A model generated the notes under the pieces. It did not search any database. It was not told the DNA's origin and was given only the letters and a program-made list of their open reading frames with translations. 44,618 nt of DNA, taken from positions 1 to 44,618 of the forward strand of contig QHBY01000231.1 in the NCBI GenBank assembly GCA_003244245.1, given 5' to 3'. This document shows, piece after piece, positions 41,631 through 44,618 of the stretch (within the stretch, counting starts at the first letter, position 1; every line of letters begins with the position of its first letter). The position numbers and the translations under genes are program-made. Source of the DNA: Pseudonocardiales bacterium (GTDB lineage: Bacteria > Actinomycetota > Actinomycetes > Mycobacteriales > Pseudonocardiaceae).

Positions 41631-41686
41631 AAGGTTCCAATAGACAGTCAGCTTGGCCTTGGAACTGCGGAAAGGTTCCAATTGGC
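41631..41686. repeat. Repeated AAGGTTCCAAT elements before lysS
   Basis: AAGGTTCCAAT occurs at 41631-41641 and again at 41672-41682. Between them is TTGGAA (41659-41664), which can pair with TTCCAA of the first copy. The second copy runs into the palindrome CCAATTGG (41679-41686). The cluster lies in the 143-nt coaX-lysS gap, 50-100 nt before lysS, and may be a terminator hairpin for coaX or an operator for lysS. Confidence 0.55.
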
Positions 41687-41738
41687 GGGGGTACGACGCG
41701 CTGCGCGGGCTGGCTGAGCGGATCACTATGTTGTCGGC

Positions 41739-43238
41739 GTGAGCACGGAGCTGACCCATACAGACGACGACCTGCCTGACCAGATGCGGGTGCGCAGGCA
41801 CAAGCGGGAGCGGATGCTCGCTTCCGGGCCGCACCCATACCCCGTTGCAGTGCCGCGTACCCGAACCCTGAAGGAGATCCGCGACGCGTACGTCGGGCTG
41901 CCGCCAGACGCGGTCACCGGTGAACACGTCGCCGTGACCGGTCGGGTTATCTTCCTGCGTACCGCCGGCAAGCTCTGCTTTGCAACGTTGCGCGAGGGCG
42001 ACGGGACCGAGTTGCAGGCAATGCTCAGCCTGGTTAATGTGGGCGCCGACGGACTGGCCGCGTGGAAGGCTGATGTCGACCTCGGGGATCACGTGTCCGT
42101 GACCGGCGAGGTGGTCACGTCGCGTCGCGGGGAGCTGTCCGTGCAAGCCACGCAATGGCAGATGGCGGCCAAGGCGTTACGGCCTCTGCCGACTGCGCAC
42201 AAGGAACTGGCCGAGGAAACCCGCGTCCGCCAGCGTTATCTCGATCTCATCGTTCGCGATGCAGCCCGGCGGACCGCCCGGGTGCGGGCCGACGCGGTTC
42301 GATCGGTCCGGGCGATGCTGCATTCTCTCGACTTCGTCGAGGTTGAGACACCGATGCTGCAGATCGTGCATGGGGGTGCCGCGGCACGGCCGTTTGTGAC
42401 GCACTCCAACGCTCTCGACACCGACCTGTACCTGCGGATCGCCCCGGAGCTTTACCTCAAGCGTTGCGTGGTTGGCGGGATGGAGCGCGTCTTCGAGCTC
42501 AACCGGGTGTTCCGCAACGAGGGCGCGGACTCTACGCACTCGCCGGAGTTCACCATGCTCGAGGTGTACCAGGCCTACACCGACTACGAGGGCATGGCGC
42601 AGCTGACCCGCACGCTGTACCAGACGGTGGCCCGCGACGTGTTAGGATCCACAACACTTCGACTCGCCGACGGCAGCGAGTACGACATCGGCGGCCAATG
42701 GGCGCAGGTCAGCCTGTTCGGTGCAGTCTCGAAGGCCCTTGGCGAGGAGATCAGTCCGCTGACGGGCCGTGCGGAGTTGCTCGGCCACGCCGAGCGAGTA
42801 GGCCTTACGTGCAATCCTGCGTGGCTACCCGGAAAGCTGGTCGAGGAGTTGTTCGAGCACCTCGTCGTGCCCGAGCTGCACGCGCCGACCTTCGTGAAGG
42901 ACTTTCCGGTGGACACCGCCCCGCTGACTCGAGAGCACCGCAACGCTGTGGGTCTGGCCGAGAAATGGGATCTCTACATCCGGTCCGTCGAGTCCGCCAC
43001 TGCCTACTCAGAGCTGATCGATCCGGTCGCGCAACGGGAGCGTTTCGAGTCCCAGGCCGCGCTCACGGCGGCTGGTGATGACGAGGCGATGCCGCTGGAC
43101 GAGGACTTCCTGACCGCGATGGAGTACGGAATGCCGCCAAGTGGCGGCATGGGAATGGGGATCGACCGGCTGCTCATGGCGCTCACAGGTTCGGGTATCC
43201 GCGAGACCATCCTGTTTCCGCTGGTACGACCACAATAG
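41739..43238 (+). CDS. lysS: Lysine--tRNA ligase, class II
   Basis: The 499-residue enzyme has an N-terminal OB-fold ([20 protein letters not shown]), motif 1 region [18 protein letters not shown], motif 2 [20 protein letters not shown] and motif 3 [13 protein letters not shown] near the C-terminus. It charges tRNA-Lys. It lacks the membrane domain of LysX fusions. The start is GTG 41739. It is followed by lsr2, the standard actinobacterial lysS-lsr2 order. Confidence 0.95.
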   Translation: MSTELTHTDDDLPDQMRVRRHKRERMLASGPHPYPVAVPRTRTLKEIRDAYVGLPPDAVTGEHVAVTGRVIFLRTAGKLCFATLREGDGTELQAMLSLVNVGADGLAAWKADVDLGDHVSVTGEVVTSRRGELSVQATQWQMAAKALRPLPTAHKELAEETRVRQRYLDLIVRDAARRTARVRADAVRSVRAMLHSLDFVEVETPMLQIVHGGAAARPFVTHSNALDTDLYLRIAPELYLKRCVVGGMERVFELNRVFRNEGADSTHSPEFTMLEVYQAYTDYEGMAQLTRTLYQTVARDVLGSTTLRLADGSEYDIGGQWAQVSLFGAVSKALGEEISPLTGRAELLGHAERVGLTCNPAWLPGKLVEELFEHLVVPELHAPTFVKDFPVDTAPLTREHRNAVGLAEKWDLYIRSVESATAYSELIDPVAQRERFESQAALTAAGDDEAMPLDEDFLTAMEYGMPPSGGMGMGIDRLLMALTGSGIRETILFPLVRPQ

Positions 43239-43358
43239 CGGACTCCGGTGACAGGTAATTTCGCAATCTGTCCGGAAATGGGCTAACCTACTCGTTGTCG
43301 TTGTGGAGTCGTCGCGCGATGGCTCCGTCCACCACGTCCCTGAGGGAGGACGACGCGC

Positions 43359-43715
43359 ATGGCGCAGAAGGTCACCGTAACCTTGGTCGATGACCTCGAC
43401 GGGGGTACCGCCGAAGAGACCGTTGAGTTTGGTATCGACGGCGTGTCTTACGAAATTGATCTGTCGGCGGGTAACGCGGGGAAGCTGCGTGACTCACTGG
43501 CTGACTATGTCGGCAGCGCCCGCAAGGCGGGCGGTCCAGGCAGGGGTCGCAAGGTTGCAGGTCCGGTCCGCCGGGCTGGTAGTGGTGCCCGTGCATCGGT
43601 GGACCGCGAGCAGAACGCCGCGATCCGCGAGTGGGCCCGCAAGAACGGTTATAACGTCTCAGACCGCGGCCGCATCCCGGCTGAGGTGTTGGAGGCTTAC
43701 CACAAGGGGAACTAA
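43359..43715 (+). CDS. lsr2: Lsr2 nucleoid-associated protein (copy 2, canonical locus)
   Basis: The 118-residue protein begins [20 protein letters not shown] and continues [20 protein letters not shown]. It has a Gly/Arg-rich linker and ends [20 protein letters not shown] with the RGR AT-hook. It bridges and silences AT-rich DNA. Placement after lysS is the conserved lsr2 position, so this is the ancestral copy. GAGGGAGG precedes the ATG. A -10-like TAACCT lies near 43283. Confidence 0.95.
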   Translation: MAQKVTVTLVDDLDGGTAEETVEFGIDGVSYEIDLSAGNAGKLRDSLADYVGSARKAGGPGRGRKVAGPVRRAGSGARASVDREQNAAIREWARKNGYNVSDRGRIPAEVLEAYHKGN

Positions 43716-43725
43716 GCCCCGTATG

Positions 43726-43758
43726 CACCGGTGCCGCCTGGGTAGGGCGGTACCGGTG
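43726..43758 (+). terminator. Hairpin terminator after lsr2
   Basis: CACCGGTGCCGCC (43726-43738) pairs with GGCGGTACCGGTG (43746-43758) in 12 of 13 positions around a 7-nt loop, 11 nt after the stop. It also lies downstream of the convergent DUF2231 gene. Confidence 0.75.
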
Positions 43759-43799
43759 TGTTGTGTAACCGGCCAAGTGTTCTCCTGTGCGGCCCCGGT

Positions 43800-44315
43800 T
43801 TAGTCTTTAAAGTCCGCCCCATGGTCGGCCCGGCCGGGAATGAGTGCGTCAGCCATGGCTGCTTGGGGGCGCTTGAGTACCCGGACTCCGTAAACGAAGG
43901 TGAGCGCGCCGCCGAGGTAGCCACCGGCGACGAGTAACACCCAGGAGATGACACCGATGGTCAAAGCCAACGTGATGATCTTCCCGCTGGTGTACCCAGC
44001 CAACTGCAACTCGAACGTCCAAGCGAACATGCCGGTGGCACTGGCCATGAGGGTCAGGTGCCACCAGCCTAGCGTGCGCGCGGGCGCATCCGCCGGAATA
44101 CCGAACAAGTCCACCAGGCCGGTGATGATGGTCGGTATGGCGGCGATCAGCCCGACCCCGATTGTGATCACGGATGCGGTGGCCATCGCGGCTTGCTGGA
44201 ACCCGGCCGCGCCGGCCACGAGCATCGCGACGCCAGCGGTATAGGCGCCGATACCGATGTCGGTCAGCGGCGCATGCGCAGGCTTGCCTGCGAAACCCTT
44301 CACCAGACTCACCAT
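43800..44315 (-). CDS. DUF2231 family membrane protein
   Basis: From ATG 44315 (GGAGGGAG upstream) the 171-residue protein reads MVSLVKGFAGKPAHAPLTDI, a DUF2231 start with the HxxxTxxxxG pattern. Four membrane helices follow: TAGVAMLVAGAAGFQQAAMA, ITIGVGLIAAIPTIITGLVD, LTLMASATGMFAWTFELQLA and LTIGVISWVLLVAGGYLGGA. Some members are proposed to bind haem at the conserved His; otherwise the function is unknown. The track start is 19 codons upstream. Confidence 0.85.
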   Translation of the reverse strand: MVSLVKGFAGKPAHAPLTDIGIGAYTAGVAMLVAGAAGFQQAAMATASVITIGVGLIAAIPTIITGLVDLFGIPADAPARTLGWWHLTLMASATGMFAWTFELQLAGYTSGKIITLALTIGVISWVLLVAGGYLGGALTFVYGVRVLKRPQAAMADALIPGRADHGADFKD

Positions 44316-44432
44316 CGGACGGCTCCCTCCGTCGAAGCATGAATAACTCAGGGGCAGAATTACCCGCATCACAGTAAACGCGGCGCCCCTGGCAGCGGTT
44401 CATCAATCTGCGCAACTGGCCGCGATCGGGCC

Positions 44433-44618
44433 TCACGAGCGCACCAGCAGGGCGGCCCGGTCGACGCTCATCCGCATGCCTCGCACCTCGCCCACCGGAT
44501 CGCCGGCGAGTTGCGCTTGCTGAGGGGTGTCCGAGCTGATGATGACGGTGCGGCCTGAACACGTGTCCTCGGCGCGGTCGTCGATGAATACCCGACCGAC
44601 GTCGACCGCGCGGTTCTT
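44433..44618 (-). CDS. C-terminal part of an unrecognised protein, runs off right edge
   Basis: On the minus strand 61 codons are open to the window edge and end at TGA 44433: VGRVFIDDRAEDTCSGRTVI, ISSDTPQQAQLAGDPVGEVR and GMRMSVDRAALLVRS. The codon pattern is GC3-rich, as in real genes. I do not recognise the family. The start is outside the window. Confidence 0.55.
   Translation of the reverse strand, partial: KNRAVDVGRVFIDDRAEDTCSGRTVIISSDTPQQAQLAGDPVGEVRGMRMSVDRAALLVRS

Overview
The window is high-GC DNA with many GTG starts, GTGA/ATGA stop-start overlaps, two Lsr2 genes and the gene order ppa-dacB-DUF2342-tilS-hpt-ftsH-folEPBK-DUF3180-prsW-panCD-coaX-lysS-lsr2. This points to an actinomycete chromosome, most likely Pseudonocardiales. 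That placement rests on gene order and protein resemblance read by eye; no database search was run.

The window has two different halves. The right part (about 24.9-44.3 kb) is a dense, almost entirely plus-strand housekeeping block. It covers pyrophosphate hydrolysis, cell-wall carboxypeptidase, tRNA-Ile lysidinylation, purine salvage, FtsH proteolysis, the whole folate branch from GTP (folE, folP, folB, folK), pantothenate/CoA (panC, panD, coaX), lysyl-tRNA synthetase and the nucleoid protein Lsr2. Its only decayed item is a group II intron relic just before prsW. Its only other foreign-looking items are palindromic elements in intergenic gaps.

The left part (1-22.9 kb) mixes intact accessory genes with an unusual density of gene relics. 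Intact genes include ThpR, FAH-family hydrolase, Lsr2, a GH13 trehalose-synthase-like enzyme, an AAC(3)-I-like acetyltransferase, an AfsR/SARP giant regulator with a BBE oxidase, a VapBC-type module, a DUF1059 protein, GDT1/UPF0016, XRE and MarR regulators and an isochorismatase. Relics include an Rpf domain, a luciferase-like oxidoreductase, a haem-oxygenase-fold protein, two SnoaL/NTF2-like proteins (one with in-frame ambers), a DHA2 efflux pump, a Glu/Leu dehydrogenase, two tandem LuxR regulators, a CoA-ligase C-terminus and a flavin monooxygenase.

The most informative structures are four. First, a duplicated SIMPL-gene 3' end brackets a 5-kb acetyltransferase-SARP-oxidase segment and abuts vapC. 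Second, a group II intron has an encoded protein collapsed to its N- and C-terminal ends, with ribozyme domain V retained. Third, a tandem LuxR pair is fused by deletion, with a constant 1,195-nt repeat offset. Fourth, several strong palindromes lie in intergenic or operator positions. I did not find a convincing new defence or biosynthetic system; the novelty here is mainly genome-decay architecture and small regulatory elements.
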